DNA of 64,000 nucleotides from Haliscomenobacteraceae bacterium (GTDB lineage: Bacteria > Bacteroidota > Bacteroidia > Chitinophagales > Saprospiraceae): NCBI GenBank assembly GCA_947501115.1, contig CANMVX010000003.1, positions 79,136-143,135 on the forward strand, in the 5' to 3' direction. Each line of letters starts with the position of its first letter. Positions within the stretch are counted from its first letter, which is position 1. The notes under the pieces were generated by a model. That model ran no database searches and had not been told where the DNA came from. It worked only from the letters and a program-made list of their open reading frames with translations. Shown here piece by piece: positions 19,027-29,570 of this stretch. The position numbers were made by a program, and so were the translations under genes.

Positions 19027-21639
19027 ATGCAAAATAAGTTTTTTTTGCTATCCCTCTTCCTTTTAATACTTACTTCTCTTTCCTCTCAATCAGGCTTGTC
19101 TTTATCAGGAAGAATAGTAGATGATTCTTTAGAGGAACTTCCTTTTGTGCAGGTACAATTGTACCAAAAACTATTAGGAAACAACAAGCTTTTAACCTAC
19201 GGATGGGCGGACTCTTCAGGGAATTTTCAACTCTTTTTCCATGAACCTTTAGTAAATGGTTTTCTTTGTTTTAATGCAATAGGCTGGCAAACAGATACAT
19301 TATTTTTAAATCCATTAGATTCTACCTCTACCTTTCTGGGGTTAATTAAACTAAAGGGAGTTTCTATTCAGCTTGATGAAATAATCATAAAAGAAAAATC
19401 CCTTTCTTATTACGATAGGGGAGATTCCACTGTTTTTAAACCTGTTTTTTTTCAGGACGGTTCGGAGCGGGTTTTAGAGGATCTTTTAGCTAAACTACCA
19501 GGGGTAAGGGTCGCAGAAGATGGCTTTCTTTATTTCAGAGGTAAAAGAGTAAGTAAGGTGCTTTGGGACGGTGATGACCTGTTGGGAAATGATTATTCGA
19601 AAGCTACAAAGAGAATGCCCGCTGGTATGGCTAATGAATTTAGGTTCATAAATAAATTTGAGGCAAATCCTTTATTGAAATCTTTAAATCAAAGTGATCA
19701 CTTGGTTTTAGATATCGAAGTTAAAAATACGTTCAAGGGCAAATGGATTGGAGATGCTTTTGTTGGCCTTGGTTTGGCACCCATGGGCATGGCGGGATTT
19801 AGTGGCTATCGTATCCAGAAAAAAATAAAGTTCCTTTCCTTTGCTGAAGCGAATACTTTTAATGATTTGTCGCCAGGAAAAAAAATGATTATTGATTATT
19901 CCGATGATTTGAATAGTGCTTTCCAACCAATGAATTTACTTAGTTGGTTTGTTTTCCCTTCTTTTTTTCCTGTAATTCTCTCACAATCTCGTTTTAACCA
20001 GGGTAAAAGTATCAATTTTGCGGGTGGACCTCACTGGAAGCTTGGGAAAGAGAGTTTTATAAATATGCAGGTTGATGGCCTGCTGTCAACAGATTATTTT
20101 CAGAATAGTAACTTTACCAATCAGCTTTTGTCACAAAGAACCTGGAGGCAACAATGGATACAGAATGATAATGTCAATAGATTTAAGGTGAATTCAGACG
20201 GAAGGATTAATCTTTCCGGGAAATCAAATATAAGTTTTCGTTTCAATGGGGTGAAGGAATTACTAACCATGAGTAAAATGGATTCACTAAGTAGCAATGA
20301 GTTTTCTCCATTAACTTCAACAGAGGGCTTATTAAATGAAAGATTATTGGGAGATTTGCATGTAGATTGGATTCTAAAGCCCAATAATTCAATGGTTTGG
20401 AGAGTAAAATCGTGGAGTCATTTTGATAAAATGCAGGATACCTACGATTGGCAGATTGACAAAAGGCAGTCCTTTAACACTCAATATGTAGGGCAATCAA
20501 ATTATTTTTCCAGACTTCAGGGTTTGCTTATACATCCAACATATCAATGGGAGATTGGATCGCATGTTCAACAAAATCATTTTAATGCCTATTTACAGGG
20601 GGAAGAACGGGCTTTGCGGAAAGTAAATTTATTATATCATCTTATATGGATTGGGGGAAAAAGAGAATGGATAAAAAAATCGCACCTTCTCTCCGTTTCT
20701 GGTAGTGCGGGGCCTGCCTCCTTTAAGTATCTGCGCTCTTTTGTAGAAACAAGGAAAAATACCTTTCTTTTGGAAGGAAACTTAAGGTATAAACTTGGGC
20801 TATCGAAAAAGTTTACCTATGAGTCTGTCTTGCAACTTACCCCTGTTTTACCCGATGCCGGGCAGATTTTTAAGGGGCAAATCAGAACGGGCATTTTACA
20901 GAGAGAGACAGGCATGGACGAGTTGATCATTCCGCGGAGTACCCAATTTAAAAACAGATTGATTTATTCGGACAACAAAAAACAGTGGGAATCGCAGGCA
21001 AGTTTTACCTTGAACTACAAATCTCCTTATTTGGGGAATAGAACGATTTCTGGTGTTGAGCCTGATTGGTTGATCGAAAAATATGCCTTCAGGCTTTCGA
21101 AAGGTATGATTATCCAATGGAACATCGATAAATATTTCATTCAGCAATCTGCTTCTTTTGGGCTTAACATAAATGCCTCCAGGCAAAACTTTTTATTTGG
21201 ATTGGATCAATGGGTAGGAGAAAATGTGTTTTATCATTTATCGGGAAAACTGGATGTAAGACTAAAGGTTGGTACATTGGGTGTGGTGCTTTCTCCAGGT
21301 ATTTATCACAGGCAAACAACAACGGACAGAGGTGACTTATCTGTTTTAACTCAATTTATGTCTTCGGGAAACCTTCAGTGGAATATTTGGAAAAAAAGTA
21401 CTGTGAATATTATTGTGGATTACTTGCCGGGGAAATTGACAGGCAATAAACCTTGGTTTTGGGCCAAAGCGGTAGGTAAATTTCCGATAAATGAGAAGTA
21501 TTTTCTGGTGCTTGAGGTTAAAAATATTTTTAATCAAAGAAACTTGACGTTAGGTGATTTATGGGCTGATAACCAGTTAATTCAGCAGTTTCAAGTTAAT
21601 CCTTCATTGGTAATGATAAGGATTTACAAAAATTTTTAA
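19027..21639 (+). CDS. TonB-dependent-receptor-like outer-membrane protein paired with GLPGLI
   Basis: I start the gene at ATG 19027, which opens a signal peptide (MQNKFFLLSLFLLILTSLSSQ) 2 bp after the GLPGLI stop; an ATG at 19003 would overlap that gene. An N-terminal carboxypeptidase-regulatory-like beta domain (LSLSGRIVDDSLEELPF) is followed by a plug-like region (VLEDLLAKLPGVRV) and a long barrel of amphipathic strands to a terminal aromatic F (YKNF). At about 870 residues it lacks the canonical SusC signatures, and the transported substrate is unknown. Some family members are described as outer-membrane beta-barrel proteins rather than proven transporters. Confidence 0.85.
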   Translation: MQNKFFLLSLFLLILTSLSSQSGLSLSGRIVDDSLEELPFVQVQLYQKLLGNNKLLTYGWADSSGNFQLFFHEPLVNGFLCFNAIGWQTDTLFLNPLDSTSTFLGLIKLKGVSIQLDEIIIKEKSLSYYDRGDSTVFKPVFFQDGSERVLEDLLAKLPGVRVAEDGFLYFRGKRVSKVLWDGDDLLGNDYSKATKRMPAGMANEFRFINKFEANPLLKSLNQSDHLVLDIEVKNTFKGKWIGDAFVGLGLAPMGMAGFSGYRIQKKIKFLSFAEANTFNDLSPGKKMIIDYSDDLNSAFQPMNLLSWFVFPSFFPVILSQSRFNQGKSINFAGGPHWKLGKESFINMQVDGLLSTDYFQNSNFTNQLLSQRTWRQQWIQNDNVNRFKVNSDGRINLSGKSNISFRFNGVKELLTMSKMDSLSSNEFSPLTSTEGLLNERLLGDLHVDWILKPNNSMVWRVKSWSHFDKMQDTYDWQIDKRQSFNTQYVGQSNYFSRLQGLLIHPTYQWEIGSHVQQNHFNAYLQGEERALRKVNLLYHLIWIGGKREWIKKSHLLSVSGSAGPASFKYLRSFVETRKNTFLLEGNLRYKLGLSKKFTYESVLQLTPVLPDAGQIFKGQIRTGILQRETGMDELIIPRSTQFKNRLIYSDNKKQWESQASFTLNYKSPYLGNRTISGVEPDWLIEKYAFRLSKGMIIQWNIDKYFIQQSASFGLNINASRQNFLFGLDQWVGENVFYHLSGKLDVRLKVGTLGVVLSPGIYHRQTTTDRGDLSVLTQFMSSGNLQWNIWKKSTVNIIVDYLPGKLTGNKPWFWAKAVGKFPINEKYFLVLEVKNIFNQRNLTLGDLWADNQLIQQFQVNPSLVMIRIYKNF

Positions 21640-21729
21640 TCCTATGAATAGATAAAATAAGATTGAAAGTAGTCAGGTTAAATAATTCACCGAAACGTTT
21701 TCCGGGTCAATTTAGCGCTTTAAAAATGA

Positions 21730-21737
21730 TACCTTTG
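21730..21737 (+). promoter_or_regulatory. Candidate Bacteroidota -7 promoter element for the MATE gene
   Basis: TACCTTTG fits the Bacteroidota -7 consensus TAnnTTTG and lies 16 bp before the MATE start codon. The expected -33 TTTG is only weakly matched (TTTT at 21698-21701), so this is a partial match. Confidence 0.35.
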
Positions 21738-21753
21738 CAACAAATTTGAAAAA

Positions 21754-23076
21754 ATGCGTAAAGAGATAAAGGAGACATTGTATCTGGGATGGCCAATTAT
21801 ATTAGGTAATTTATCGCAAATGTTCCTTGGCGTTATTGACACAGCTATGGTTGGTGCTATACATAGCAGCCAGTTGGCAGCGGCCAGTTTTGTAAATAAT
21901 TTATTGACGATACCCTTAGTATTGGGATTAGGTTTAACGATGGCTATCTCTCCATTAGTTGCCCATTCGATAGGAAATGGGTTTATGAATAAACCATTAG
22001 TTATCGCTATAAATGGTTTATTTGTCGCTTTTTTTATGATGATATTTTTAGCTGTGGGTATTGAGTATTCCCAGCATTTCCTTTTACATAATATGGGACA
22101 GGATAAAATAGTGGTGGAATTATCGGGAACCTATTTAAGATGGATGACCTGGAGCATGTTACCTATGATTTTATTTATGGTGTTAAAGCAGTTTTCGGAT
22201 GGATTAGGAGAGACGAAATGGCCAATGTATCTTTCTTTAGCCTCCTTACCGGTGAATGGATTCCTGAATTACCTCTTCATTTTTGGGAAATTTGGGTTTC
22301 CCAGAATGGAGCTTGAAGGGGCGGGATTAGCCACTTTTATTTCCAGATTTTTATTATTTGTTGTCATCATCATATTAATCATTTACAAATCGGCCTATAA
22401 GCCATATTTACAGGATGTTAAACATGCTTTTTCATTAAAAATTTCTGGCATTAAAGAAATACTCAGAGTGGGCATACCCAGTGCTATTCAATATGGGATG
22501 GAAGCCGGTGCATTTGCCGTATCAGGGGTAATGTCAGGATGGTTGGGTTATGTGCAACAAGCGGCACATCAGATTGCCTTAAATATGGCCGCAATTACGT
22601 ATATGGTGTCTTTAGGTATTAGCTCGGCGGGCAGTATAAGGGTAGCTAATGCAAGGGGGCAGGGGAATATAGAGCAGGTCAGGAAAATTGGCTATAGTAA
22701 TTTTTCCATGGCGGTGGTGTATGGAGTGTTTTGTGCCGTTATTCTTTTCATAGGAAGAAGTGGCCTGCCTAAACTATTCAATGATGAAATGGAGGTTTTA
22801 AAATATGCAACCGGACTGATGATATTAGCGGGTGTTTTTCAAATTTCGGATTCTACCCAAGCCGTGGGGATTGGCCTGCTGAGAGGCGTACAGGATATGA
22901 AAATTCCTACCCTGATTGTGTTAGTGGCTTACTGGATAGTAGGTTTACCCGTTGGTTATTTTTTAGCCTTCAATCTAAAATGGGAGGTTTATGGTCTTTG
23001 GGTAGGTTTTATTGTCGCCTTAAGCGCTAGTGCGTTGTTACTCTTTTTTAGATTTAAGTACAAGGCAAATCAATAG
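21754..23076 (+). CDS. MATE family efflux transporter
   Basis: The 440-residue inner-membrane protein has about 12 hydrophobic helices in two homologous halves, with MATE signatures such as LGWPIILGNLSQMFLGVIDTAM at the start of the first half and VGIPSAIQYGMEAGAF at the start of the second. Such carriers export cationic drugs or metabolites in exchange for H+ or Na+. It stands alone; substrate cannot be inferred. Confidence 0.92.
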   Translation: MRKEIKETLYLGWPIILGNLSQMFLGVIDTAMVGAIHSSQLAAASFVNNLLTIPLVLGLGLTMAISPLVAHSIGNGFMNKPLVIAINGLFVAFFMMIFLAVGIEYSQHFLLHNMGQDKIVVELSGTYLRWMTWSMLPMILFMVLKQFSDGLGETKWPMYLSLASLPVNGFLNYLFIFGKFGFPRMELEGAGLATFISRFLLFVVIIILIIYKSAYKPYLQDVKHAFSLKISGIKEILRVGIPSAIQYGMEAGAFAVSGVMSGWLGYVQQAAHQIALNMAAITYMVSLGISSAGSIRVANARGQGNIEQVRKIGYSNFSMAVVYGVFCAVILFIGRSGLPKLFNDEMEVLKYATGLMILAGVFQISDSTQAVGIGLLRGVQDMKIPTLIVLVAYWIVGLPVGYFLAFNLKWEVYGLWVGFIVALSASALLLFFRFKYKANQ

Positions 23077-23244
23077 GGGAAGAGGCATTCTTCAATTTTT
23101 TTATTTTCTACGACAACGTTTTCGTAAATATTTTTAGTCTTACGCTAAGATCGGGCAGTATAAGTGCTAAATTTTCAAACTTTATCTATTATATTTAGAA
23201 ATTATTACGCTCTTGAGCGGGTTAAATTCTTAAATGTAAACGGA

Positions 23245-24072
23245 ATGAGTAGTGGAACAACGGAATCTTTTTCTTTAAAAGATAAAGTAATAATTGTAAC
23301 GGGAGGTTATGGAATCCTTGGAAAATCCTTTAGTGAAGCCATAGCACTGTCAGGAGGAAACGTAGTTATTTTGGGAAGAGATGAGCCCAAAGGTCTCTCT
23401 GCAGTTAAGGATATTGAAGCAAAAGGAGGGATTGCTTTTTTTGCGCAGGCTGATGTGATGGACGAAGATTCATTGAAACGTGCAAAGGATTTGATTTTAC
23501 AACGTTTTGGAAAAATAAGCGGCTTAGTAAATGCTGCGGGAGGTAATGTTCCCGAGGCAGTTTTACAACCCGAGGCCGATATATTTTCCCTCAGCATGAG
23601 CGGAATGAAAAAAGCGCTCGATTTAAATGTTTGGGGAACTCTTTTGCCTACTCAGATTTTTGGGGCCGAACTGGTCAAAGAAGAAACGGGAAGTATTGTG
23701 AATATTTCGTCGGTGAGTACCGTCAGACCATTAACCAAAGTACTGGGTTACAGTATGGCTAAGTCAGCGATTGATGCCTATACAAAATGGTTTGCCATTG
23801 AAGTAGCTAATCGTCACGGTGACAAGATAAGAGTGAATGCCTTAGTGCCGGGGTTTTTTCTAACGGATCAAAACAGAGCGTTGCTTACCCAGCCTGATGG
23901 ATCGCTGACTCCGCGCGGACAATCTATCATAAAACAAACCCCATTTAAAAGATTTGGAAGTCCAAATGAATTAAATGGTGCACTTATATGGCTTCTCAGC
24001 GATGCCTCAAAATTTGTTACTGGCACAAATGTTAGGGTCGATGGTGGTTTTATGTCCTCCAGTGGGGTTTAA
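23245..24072 (+). CDS. SDR family D-mannonate oxidoreductase (fructuronate reductase)
   Basis: I start the gene at ATG 23245 (MSSGTTESFSLKDKV), which gives the usual 275-residue SDR length; an in-frame ATG at 23164 adds 27 residues unlike the family. The NAD(P)-binding motif is TGGYGILG, the structural NAAGG follows, and the catalytic set is SS..Y-SMAK (SSVSTV then GYSMAK). The SDR type of mannonate oxidoreductase interconverts fructuronate and mannonate, replacing the unrelated UxuB. The assignment rests on its position directly before uxuA and kdgK. Confidence 0.87.
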   Translation: MSSGTTESFSLKDKVIIVTGGYGILGKSFSEAIALSGGNVVILGRDEPKGLSAVKDIEAKGGIAFFAQADVMDEDSLKRAKDLILQRFGKISGLVNAAGGNVPEAVLQPEADIFSLSMSGMKKALDLNVWGTLLPTQIFGAELVKEETGSIVNISSVSTVRPLTKVLGYSMAKSAIDAYTKWFAIEVANRHGDKIRVNALVPGFFLTDQNRALLTQPDGSLTPRGQSIIKQTPFKRFGSPNELNGALIWLLSDASKFVTGTNVRVDGGFMSSSGV

Positions 24073-24095
24073 TTTAATAATTTAATCATACAACT

Positions 24096-25289
24096 ATGTT
24101 TACGGGGCTTTCGCCAAATAAAAAAACGATGATACCAACGATGCGTTGGTATGGACCAAATGATCCTGTTTCCCTTTCCGACATTCGTCAATCGGGATGT
24201 ACGGGCATTGTTAGTGCGCTTCACCATATTCCAAATGGCGCAGTATGGACAAAGGAGGAAATCCTTATCAGAAAAGAAATCATTGAAGCTGCTGGATTAA
24301 CCTGGGATGTAGTAGAAAGTCTTCCCGTTAACGAGGCAATTAAAACACAGAGTGCTGGTTTCGAGGATTATATAAAAAATTATAAGGAATCCATGCGTAA
24401 CTTAGCGGCTTGCGACGTTCGGGTGATTACTTATAATTTTATGCCTATTTTAGATTGGACAAGAACTGATTTAGTTTTCAAACAGCCTGATGGCTCTTTA
24501 GCTTTATTATATGAAAGGGCCGCTTTTGTTGCTTTTGATTTATTTATATTGAAGAGAAACGGAGCTGCTGCAGACTATACCCAGGATGAAATTAAAAGGG
24601 CTACCGAGAGGTTTAACAATATGTCTTCCGAAGAAAAGGTTCTTTTGGAAAGTAATATGCTAAAAGGTCTTCCTGGCAGTGAGGAAAGTTTTACCCTGGA
24701 GCAGTTTCAGGCTGCCCTGGATACTTATGCTAATATTGATAGCAAAAAATTAAAAGCGAATCTACAGCATTTTCTAAAGGAAATTATTCCCGTTGCTCAG
24801 GAATGTGGAGTGGTTATGGCTATTCATCCGGATGATCCGCCTTTTAATTTACTGGGTTTACCCAGAATCATGAGTTGTGCAGATGATGTCAGAGATATGA
24901 TACAGGCAGTGCCGGCAAAGGAAAATGGATTGTGTTTTTGCACGGGGTCTTATGGTGTGAGAGCAGATAATAATTTACCGGAAATGGTTAAAGAATTTGG
25001 AGAAAGAATTCATTTCATCCATCTTCGAAGCACCACCCGAAATGACAATGGCGACTTCTTTGAAGACAATCATTTAGAGGGCGATGTGGATATGTATGAG
25101 GTCATAACAGAGATTGTTCAATGGATGCGCACTCGAAATATTTCCATTCCTATGCGACCTGACCATGGGCATCAAATGCTGGATGATTTGAAGAAAACAA
25201 CCTATCCCGGATATTCTGCTATTGGTCGTTTGCGCGGTTTAGCTGAATTGAGAGGTACGGAATATGCCATTCAACGATTTATCGATTAA
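24096..25289 (+). CDS. uxuA: Mannonate dehydratase
   Basis: This 397-residue TIM-barrel enzyme removes water from D-mannonate to give 2-keto-3-deoxygluconate. Recognisable segments are [23 protein letters not shown], the metal-site [25 protein letters not shown] and RPDHGHQM. A second ATG at residue 12 (MIPTMRWYG) is a possible start. It lies 23 bp after the SDR gene and 32 bp before kdgK. Confidence 0.95.
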   Translation: MFTGLSPNKKTMIPTMRWYGPNDPVSLSDIRQSGCTGIVSALHHIPNGAVWTKEEILIRKEIIEAAGLTWDVVESLPVNEAIKTQSAGFEDYIKNYKESMRNLAACDVRVITYNFMPILDWTRTDLVFKQPDGSLALLYERAAFVAFDLFILKRNGAAADYTQDEIKRATERFNNMSSEEKVLLESNMLKGLPGSEESFTLEQFQAALDTYANIDSKKLKANLQHFLKEIIPVAQECGVVMAIHPDDPPFNLLGLPRIMSCADDVRDMIQAVPAKENGLCFCTGSYGVRADNNLPEMVKEFGERIHFIHLRSTTRNDNGDFFEDNHLEGDVDMYEVITEIVQWMRTRNISIPMRPDHGHQMLDDLKKTTYPGYSAIGRLRGLAELRGTEYAIQRFID

Positions 25290-25321
25290 TATTAATAACC
25301 CAAACAAATAAATTATTAGTT

Positions 25322-26356
25322 ATGAAAAAAGTAGTGACTTTCGGTGAAATCATGCTCAGATTAGCATCTCCGGGATATCTTCGGTTTTCTCAATCTACCC
25401 AGCTGGAGGCAACTTTTGGTGGTGGAGAGGCGAATGTTGCCGTTTCTTTGGCAAATTACGGTATTCCAGCTTCTTTCGTTTCCCGATTACCAAAGAATGA
25501 TATTGGCGAATGGGCTATTCAAAACTTAAGAAAATATAATGTTCAGACGCAAGATATTTTAAGGGGTGGTGAGAGAGTGGGCATCTATTTCCTTGAAACG
25601 GGCGCTGTGGCCCGCGCAAGTAAAGTAGTCTATGATCGTGCTGGTTCCGCTATAGCTGATATTCAACCTGGTATGCTCGATTGGGAGGCTATTTTTAAAG
25701 AAGCCAATTGGTTTCACTGGACGGGAATTACCCCTGCACTTTCTGAAGGGGCCGCCGCAACCTGTCTGGAGGGTATAAAAATGGCTAATAAACTGGGTGT
25801 CACCGTTTCTACAGATTTGAATTTCAGGAAAAATTTATGGAAATACGGAAAAACCGCTGCAGAGGTAATGCCTGAATTAGTGGCGGGTTGTGATGTCATT
25901 TTGGGAAATGAGGAGGATGCTGAAAAGGTTTTTCATATTCAACCAGAAGGGGTCGATGTGACAGCAGGTCATGTGGAAGCAGCCGCTTATGAATCGGTTT
26001 GCCGTCAATTGGTAAAGAGATTTCCAAGAGCAAAAAAGGTGATCATTACCTTAAGAGGTTCTATTAACGCCAATCATAATACCTGGGCGGGTACCTTGTT
26101 TAACGGTGAAAAAATATTCTTTTCACCTCAATATGATATTACCCATATTGTCGATAGAGTAGGGGGTGGTGATTCCTTTATGGGAGGTCTGATTTGCGGT
26201 CTGTTAACCTATCCCGATGATGATCAGCAGGCACTAAATTTCGCTGTAGCAGCCTCTTGTTTAAAACACACCATTTATGGCGATTTTAATCTGGTCACCG
26301 TAGATGAAGTAAAAAATCTTATGAAAGGGGATGGGTCAGGCCGCGTTTCCAGATAA
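25322..26356 (+). CDS. kdgK: 2-keto-3-deoxygluconate kinase (PfkB family)
   Basis: The 344-residue PfkB kinase phosphorylates KDG to KDPG. The N-terminal FGEIMLRLASPG and GGGEANVAVSLANYG segments and the C-terminal DRVGGGDSFMGGLI anion-hole motif, with its catalytic aspartate, are intact. Substrate is assigned by the neighbouring uxuA; related fructokinases share the fold. No KDPG aldolase gene is in the window. Confidence 0.9.
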   Translation: MKKVVTFGEIMLRLASPGYLRFSQSTQLEATFGGGEANVAVSLANYGIPASFVSRLPKNDIGEWAIQNLRKYNVQTQDILRGGERVGIYFLETGAVARASKVVYDRAGSAIADIQPGMLDWEAIFKEANWFHWTGITPALSEGAAATCLEGIKMANKLGVTVSTDLNFRKNLWKYGKTAAEVMPELVAGCDVILGNEEDAEKVFHIQPEGVDVTAGHVEAAAYESVCRQLVKRFPRAKKVIITLRGSINANHNTWAGTLFNGEKIFFSPQYDITHIVDRVGGGDSFMGGLICGLLTYPDDDQQALNFAVAASCLKHTIYGDFNLVTVDEVKNLMKGDGSGRVSR

Positions 26357-26382
26357 TTAAATGAACTTTAAATTTTGAGAAT

Positions 26383-27666
26383 ATGAGTAAATCACCTATT
26401 GGAAACCAACGTTGGATAGTCGTTGCTCTCCTTTTCTTTGCTACTACCATTAATTACATTGACCGACAGGTTATTGGTTTGTTGAAACCTACGCTCGAGG
26501 TGGAATTTGGATGGTCAGAAAAGGATTATGCCAATATAGTCATGGCATTTACAGCTGCTTATGCCCTGGGATTACTTGTATTTGGCAGAATTATTGATAG
26601 AATAGGTACTAAAATGGGTTTCAGTATATCCATTGTTTTTTGGAGTATTGCCGCTTGCTTGCATGGAGTAGTAAAGACAACCTTTGGATTTGGTGTTGCC
26701 AGAGCAGCCCTGGGATTGGGTGAATCTGGTAATTTTCCTGCCGCCATTAAAACGGTAGCAGAATGGTTTCCAAAAAAGGAAAGAGCCTTAGCCACAGGGA
26801 TTTTTAACTCGGGTGCCAATATCGGTGCCGTTTTTGCTCCTATTTTAGTACCTACCATTCTCGCTTTGTATGGCTGGCAGGAAGCATTTATTATAACCGG
26901 TGCTATAGGCTTTGTTTGGTTAATATTTTGGTTGTACTATTACGAAATTCCAACCAGACACAAAAAAGTAACGGAAGCGGAACTTGCTCATATTCATAGT
27001 GATAATGAAGAAGATACGAGCAATGAAAAACCTATTACCTGGGGAACCTTATTTCGTGTAAGGCAAACGTATGTTTTTATTGCAGGTAAATTATTGACAG
27101 ACCCCATCTGGTGGTTTTTCTTATTCTGGTTGCCTTCTTATTTTTCAACCAGCTTTAATCTCGATCTCAAAAAACCAGGTTGGCCTTTGGTAATTATTTA
27201 TATGGCGACGTCTATTGGCAGTATTGGCGGAGGCTATCTTTCTTCTTACTTTATTCAAAAAGGATGGCCTGTTTATAAAGCCAGAAAAACAGCTATGTTT
27301 ATTTTCGCTCTTTGCGTACTGCCCATTATGTCGGCCAAATATGCTACAAATATGTGGGTTGCTGTTGCCCTTATCAGCTTAGCTGCTGCTGCACATCAAG
27401 CCTGGAGCGCTAATATTTTTACCGTTGCATCTGATATGTTTCCTAAAAAGGCCATCAGTTCAGTCGTAGGTATTGGTGGTATGGCCGGATCTATAGGAGG
27501 TGTTTTATTTCCAATTTTTGTAGGCTACATTCTTGAAACTTATAGACAATTGGGAGATTCCACCGCAGGTTATAATATCATTTTCTTCGTTTGTGGTCTG
27601 ATGTACATGCTGGCCTGGGCCGTTATGCACTTTATTAGCCCAAAAATGACTCCTTATAAAGAGTAG
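26383..27666 (+). CDS. MFS transporter of the hexuronate (ExuT) type
   Basis: The 427-residue carrier has 12 predicted helices. The start RWIVVALLFFATTINYIDRQVIG and the loop GRIIDRIGTKMG are characteristic of the anion:cation symporter branch that includes ExuT and GudP. It probably imports glucuronate or galacturonate for the upstream enzymes. It ends 4 bp before the ligase gene, so the sugar-acid and malonate parts appear to be one transcript. Confidence 0.88.
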   Translation: MSKSPIGNQRWIVVALLFFATTINYIDRQVIGLLKPTLEVEFGWSEKDYANIVMAFTAAYALGLLVFGRIIDRIGTKMGFSISIVFWSIAACLHGVVKTTFGFGVARAALGLGESGNFPAAIKTVAEWFPKKERALATGIFNSGANIGAVFAPILVPTILALYGWQEAFIITGAIGFVWLIFWLYYYEIPTRHKKVTEAELAHIHSDNEEDTSNEKPITWGTLFRVRQTYVFIAGKLLTDPIWWFFLFWLPSYFSTSFNLDLKKPGWPLVIIYMATSIGSIGGGYLSSYFIQKGWPVYKARKTAMFIFALCVLPIMSAKYATNMWVAVALISLAAAAHQAWSANIFTVASDMFPKKAISSVVGIGGMAGSIGGVLFPIFVGYILETYRQLGDSTAGYNIIFFVCGLMYMLAWAVMHFISPKMTPYKE

Positions 27667-27670
27667 TATT

Positions 27671-29176
27671 ATGTGTTATGAAATAGTTAAAAGAGCAAAA
27701 AGATATAAAGATCAGGTAGCTATTTATTCAGAAGGTGAAGCATGGAAATATGGTTCGATTATTCATCGTGCGCAACATTTTGCTACCTTACTTTTAGGTC
27801 AAAAGGATGATCTTGCAGAAGCCAGGGTAGCTTTTATGGTAAATCCTGGCGTCGATTATGTTTCTGTTCAATGGGCTATTTGGATTGCTGGTGGAATAGC
27901 AGTTCCACTCTGTTTAACCTATCCGCCTCCGTCTCTTGATTACGTTATTCAAGATACAGAGGCGGATTTCATTGTCGCCTCCGACGAATATTTACCATTA
28001 TTAGAACCCCTATGTCAGGGGAAAAGACCTATTCGCTTATTTTCCATTTCAGGGATGATGCATTCCAGAATGTTCCCTGAAAAATCTCTTCCCGTTTTGA
28101 ATTTATCGCGGAAAGCCATGATTTTATATACCAGCGGAACGACAAATTTACCTAAAGGGGTAGTGACTACCCATGCAAATATAAAGGCTCAAATTGAAAT
28201 GCTGCATAAGGCATGGAAATGGGAAGGTAAAGATAGAACCCTGTGTGTGCTGCCCTTGCATCATGTTCATGGAATCATTAATGTCGTTTGTTGTTCCCTT
28301 TGGGTAGGTGCAACCTGTATTTTTTTTCCCAGATTTGATCCCAAAGAAGTGGTGGAATTACTGGAAATTCCCTCTCTTACCGTCTTTATGGCAGTCCCAA
28401 CAATATATTATAAATTAATTACATATATAGAAGGGCTTTCCGACCGCCGGGCTGGTGAAATAAAGGGGAATCTCCTGAAAAAGAGATTAATGGTTTCCGG
28501 CTCAGCTGCTTTGCCGGTATCTGTAATGGAAAAATGGTATGAAATCAGTGGACATTGGTTACTTGAACGATATGGAATGACAGAAATAGGTATGGCCATT
28601 TCAAATCCATATCGACGGAGTAAAAGAAAACCTGGTTTTGTTGGTTTGCCGCTGCCTACGGTGGACATAAGACTGGTTGCAGATGACGGTAAAGAAATTA
28701 TGGGTGAACCGGGTGAAATTCAAGTCAAAGGTCCTGCCGTTTTTAAGGAATATTGGAGAAGGAGGGAAGCAACTGAAGAAAGTTTTACGGAGGATGGCTG
28801 GTTCAAAACAGGCGACACGGCCATTTTACTTGACGGTTATTATAAAATACTCGGAAGAACGTCTATTGATATCCTTAAATCAGGTGGATATAAAATTTCT
28901 GCCATTGAAATAGAGGAAGTGCTCAGACAGTATGAGGGTGTGGACGATTGTAGCGTGGTGGGTTATCCTGATGATGAATGGGGTGAGCTGGTTTGTGCTG
29001 CGATTATTCGTAAGGAAAATACAATGATTAACCCCGATGTTTTTCTACAATGGTTATTGGAAAGATTACCTAAATACAAGATTCCAAGGCGTATAAAATG
29101 GGTGGATAGTCTTCCGAGAAATGCCATGGGCAAGGTGACAAAAAAGGATTTGATTCCTTTATTTGAAAATATTTAA
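27671..29176 (+). CDS. Acyl-CoA synthetase, probable malonyl-CoA synthetase (MatB-like)
   Basis: The 501-residue class I adenylate-forming enzyme shows the P-loop YTSGTTNLPKGVV, the acyl-site LPLHHVHGIINV, the YGMTEIG motif, FKTGDTA, the hinge with KSGGYKIS, and the C-terminal catalytic lysine in NAMGKVTKKDL. The length and the HHVHGI motif resemble malonyl-CoA synthetases (MatB/ACSF3) rather than long-chain enzymes. The adjacent malonate carrier MadLM supports malonate as substrate; that part is inference from context. Confidence 0.82.
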   Translation: MCYEIVKRAKRYKDQVAIYSEGEAWKYGSIIHRAQHFATLLLGQKDDLAEARVAFMVNPGVDYVSVQWAIWIAGGIAVPLCLTYPPPSLDYVIQDTEADFIVASDEYLPLLEPLCQGKRPIRLFSISGMMHSRMFPEKSLPVLNLSRKAMILYTSGTTNLPKGVVTTHANIKAQIEMLHKAWKWEGKDRTLCVLPLHHVHGIINVVCCSLWVGATCIFFPRFDPKEVVELLEIPSLTVFMAVPTIYYKLITYIEGLSDRRAGEIKGNLLKKRLMVSGSAALPVSVMEKWYEISGHWLLERYGMTEIGMAISNPYRRSKRKPGFVGLPLPTVDIRLVADDGKEIMGEPGEIQVKGPAVFKEYWRRREATEESFTEDGWFKTGDTAILLDGYYKILGRTSIDILKSGGYKISAIEIEEVLRQYEGVDDCSVVGYPDDEWGELVCAAIIRKENTMINPDVFLQWLLERLPKYKIPRRIKWVDSLPRNAMGKVTKKDLIPLFENI

Positions 29177-29205
29177 GCCATTTTTTTCTTCTTTAATACT
29201 CAAGC

Positions 29206-29562
29206 ATGGTCATTTACGGCGTAGGTTTATTAGCCTTCTGTTTTCTTGTGGGACAATTTATCGGGGAATCTTTAGGAAGATTCCTGGGTATTGAGGCCAA
29301 TGTAGGGGGCGTTGGATTTTCCATGATTTTACTAATGATTTGTACCGATGGGCTTCAAAAAAGAGGATTATTACCTGTGCCGACAGAGCAGGGCATCTTA
29401 TTTTGGAGTACCATGTATATTCCCATCATTATAGCCATGTCGGCCACACAAAATGTTTTTGCCGCTTTTTCTCAGGGTTTCATGGCACTATTGGTGGGTA
29501 TATTACCTACCTTATTACTTTTCTTGTGCATTCCAGTTATCATCAAATTACTTTCAAAATAG
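29206..29562 (+). CDS. madL: Malonate transporter, MadL subunit
   Basis: The 118-residue membrane protein has four hydrophobic helices and the family segments FLVGQFIGESLGRFLGI and NVGGVGFSMILLMI. Together with MadM it forms a Na+-coupled malonate uptake system, known best from Malonomonas. It ends 8 bp before madM. Confidence 0.9.
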   Translation: MVIYGVGLLAFCFLVGQFIGESLGRFLGIEANVGGVGFSMILLMICTDGLQKRGLLPVPTEQGILFWSTMYIPIIIAMSATQNVFAAFSQGFMALLVGILPTLLLFLCIPVIIKLLSK

Positions 29563-29570
29563 ATTTTATC

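Noticed and set aside
29340..29570. Long upstream extension of the madM frame
   Set aside because: It lies inside madL in another frame; the conserved MadM start is the ATG at 29571.
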